Source: Chitinophaga pinensis (GTDB lineage Bacteria; Bacteroidota; Bacteroidia; B-17B0; Aurantibacillaceae). Taken from it: a DNA stretch of 64,000 nucleotides. Below, piece after piece: positions 63,692-64,000 of the stretch; positions within the stretch are counted from its first letter, which is position 1; the number at the start of each line of letters is the position of its first letter. The position numbers and the translations under genes were made by a program. Below the pieces are notes generated by a model. The model ran no database searches, was not told the DNA's origin, and saw nothing but the letters and a program-made list of their open reading frames with translations. The stretch spans positions 50,472-114,471 of the forward strand of contig CAMCZO010000001.1 in NCBI GenBank assembly GCA_945887955.1, in the 5' to 3' direction.

Positions 63692-63722
63692 TAAATTTAT
63701 ATACGCTTAATTAATTTTACAA
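63692..63722 (-). promoter_or_regulatory. Promoter of the TonB receptor operon
   Basis: On the minus strand TTG (63722-63720), a 20-bp spacer and TAAATTTA (63699-63692) fit the Bacteroidota promoter with one mismatch in the -7 box. The leader would be about 33 nt. The rest of the 184-bp gap to the next gene is AT-rich without other signals I can support. Confidence 0.5.
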
Positions 63723-63837
63723 GTAAAAAAATAGCATATTTATTAAAAGCCTGTATTTCAGTTAATTAAACTTTCACAAGGAATTAACATAAAATTTAAA
63801 TTAATTAATAAAATTAAACCAATGATTTGTGAGTTTT

Positions 63838-64000
63838 TTAATGTTTTTTAAACCATTTTTTTACAAAAAACTCAGATTTATTTTCATTATGTCTATTTGC
63901 TAACTTTCTACTCTCCCTCATCCGCTTCCGAACTTTTTTTGTTTGAATACGTTTATGATGTTTTTTGACGGCTTTTTTTTCTGCGCGTTCTTTTCTTTTT
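63838..64000 (-). CDS. Very basic small protein, C-terminal part (5' end outside window)
   Basis: The minus-strand frame is open from the right window edge to the stop at 63838-63840; 53 residues are visible. About half are Lys, Arg or His (for example KKHHKRIQTKKVRKRMRESRK, ending FVKKWFKKH). The composition suggests a nucleic-acid- or ribosome-associated protein, but I do not recognise a family. It is upstream of, and reads in the same direction as, the TonB receptor operon, separated by a promoter. Confidence 0.5.
   Translation of the reverse strand, partial: KRKERAEKKAVKKHHKRIQTKKVRKRMRESRKLANRHNENKSEFFVKKWFKKH

Noticed and set aside
1-64000. CRISPR arrays, tRNA/rRNA genes, insertion sequences, prophage or defence genes
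   Set aside because: I looked through intergenic regions and all proteins and found no repeat-spacer pattern, cloverleaf, transposase, integrase, or recognisable defence protein.

Overview
The window is about 64 kb of AT-rich DNA from a member of the Bacteroidota, most likely a Flavobacteriales-like or related lineage. Four things point there: type IX secretion genes (PorU, PorV, a PorP/SprF protein and GldJ), a Bat (Bacteroides aerotolerance) operon, Bacteroidota-restricted families (DUF4270, DUF4294, DUF2851, BT_3928-like, DUF7033), and promoters of the Bacteroidota type (-7 TAnnTTTG, sometimes with a -33 TTTG/TTG about 19-21 bp upstream). I saw no tRNA, rRNA, CRISPR array, insertion sequence or phage gene, and no gene-free stretch over 300 bp. 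The content is mostly chromosomal core plus one surface-glycan block.

Layout. 1-2090: the end of an amidohydrolase, then pdxA. 2.2-10.5 kb: a continuous Bat operon (MoxR, DUF58, a BatD-like membrane protein, BatA, BatB, BatC, BatD, BatE) predicted to form a membrane VWA/TPR complex driven by a MoxR ATPase. 10.5-16 kb: two exported proteins, a biotin carboxylase, YdcF-like, DUF2851 and PspC proteins. 16-21.9 kb: two DUF1573 paralogues, valS, lipA, a barrel-like protein and an OsmC protein. 21.9-28.3 kb: surface-glycan genes, with a flippase-like protein on + and a tight six-gene minus-strand operon (cupin ketoisomerase-like, FemAB-like acyltransferase, two related methyltransferases around an FAD-oxidoreductase-like protein, and a GtrB-like glycosyltransferase). 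28.4-38.2 kb: an orphan oligopeptide-binding lipoprotein and the T9SS block (porU-porV on minus, porP/sprF and gldJ on plus). 38.2-45.8 kb: murF, a dicarboxylate symporter, yidC, a DoxX-thioredoxin protein, dnaK. 46-50.9 kb: a lipoprotein, a DUF7033/polysaccharide deacetylase, a DUF4270 lipoprotein, a short GT5 glycogen synthase. 50.9-54.3 kb: panC, glyS, a HIT protein, greA. 54.4-63.7 kb: a TonB-dependent receptor, a 1490-residue secreted protein with a T9SS-type C-terminus, and a PorV/PorQ-family barrel. The right edge cuts a small, very basic protein.

Points that stand out. panC is full length but broken by one in-frame TAA where the family normally has Tyr (KYPRT motif). The TonB-receptor/giant secreted protein/PorV-like trio looks like a dedicated surface-export or surface-assembly unit, distinct from the housekeeping PorU-PorV pair 20 kb away. 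The glycan operon contains an FAD-like protein with a degraded dinucleotide-binding motif and two divergent methyltransferase paralogues. Several genes have the -7 box only 4-8 nt before the ATG, suggesting leaderless or nearly leaderless mRNAs; in at least two cases a tempting upstream TTG start lies inside the promoter box. All functional calls come from reading the protein sequences; no searches were run.
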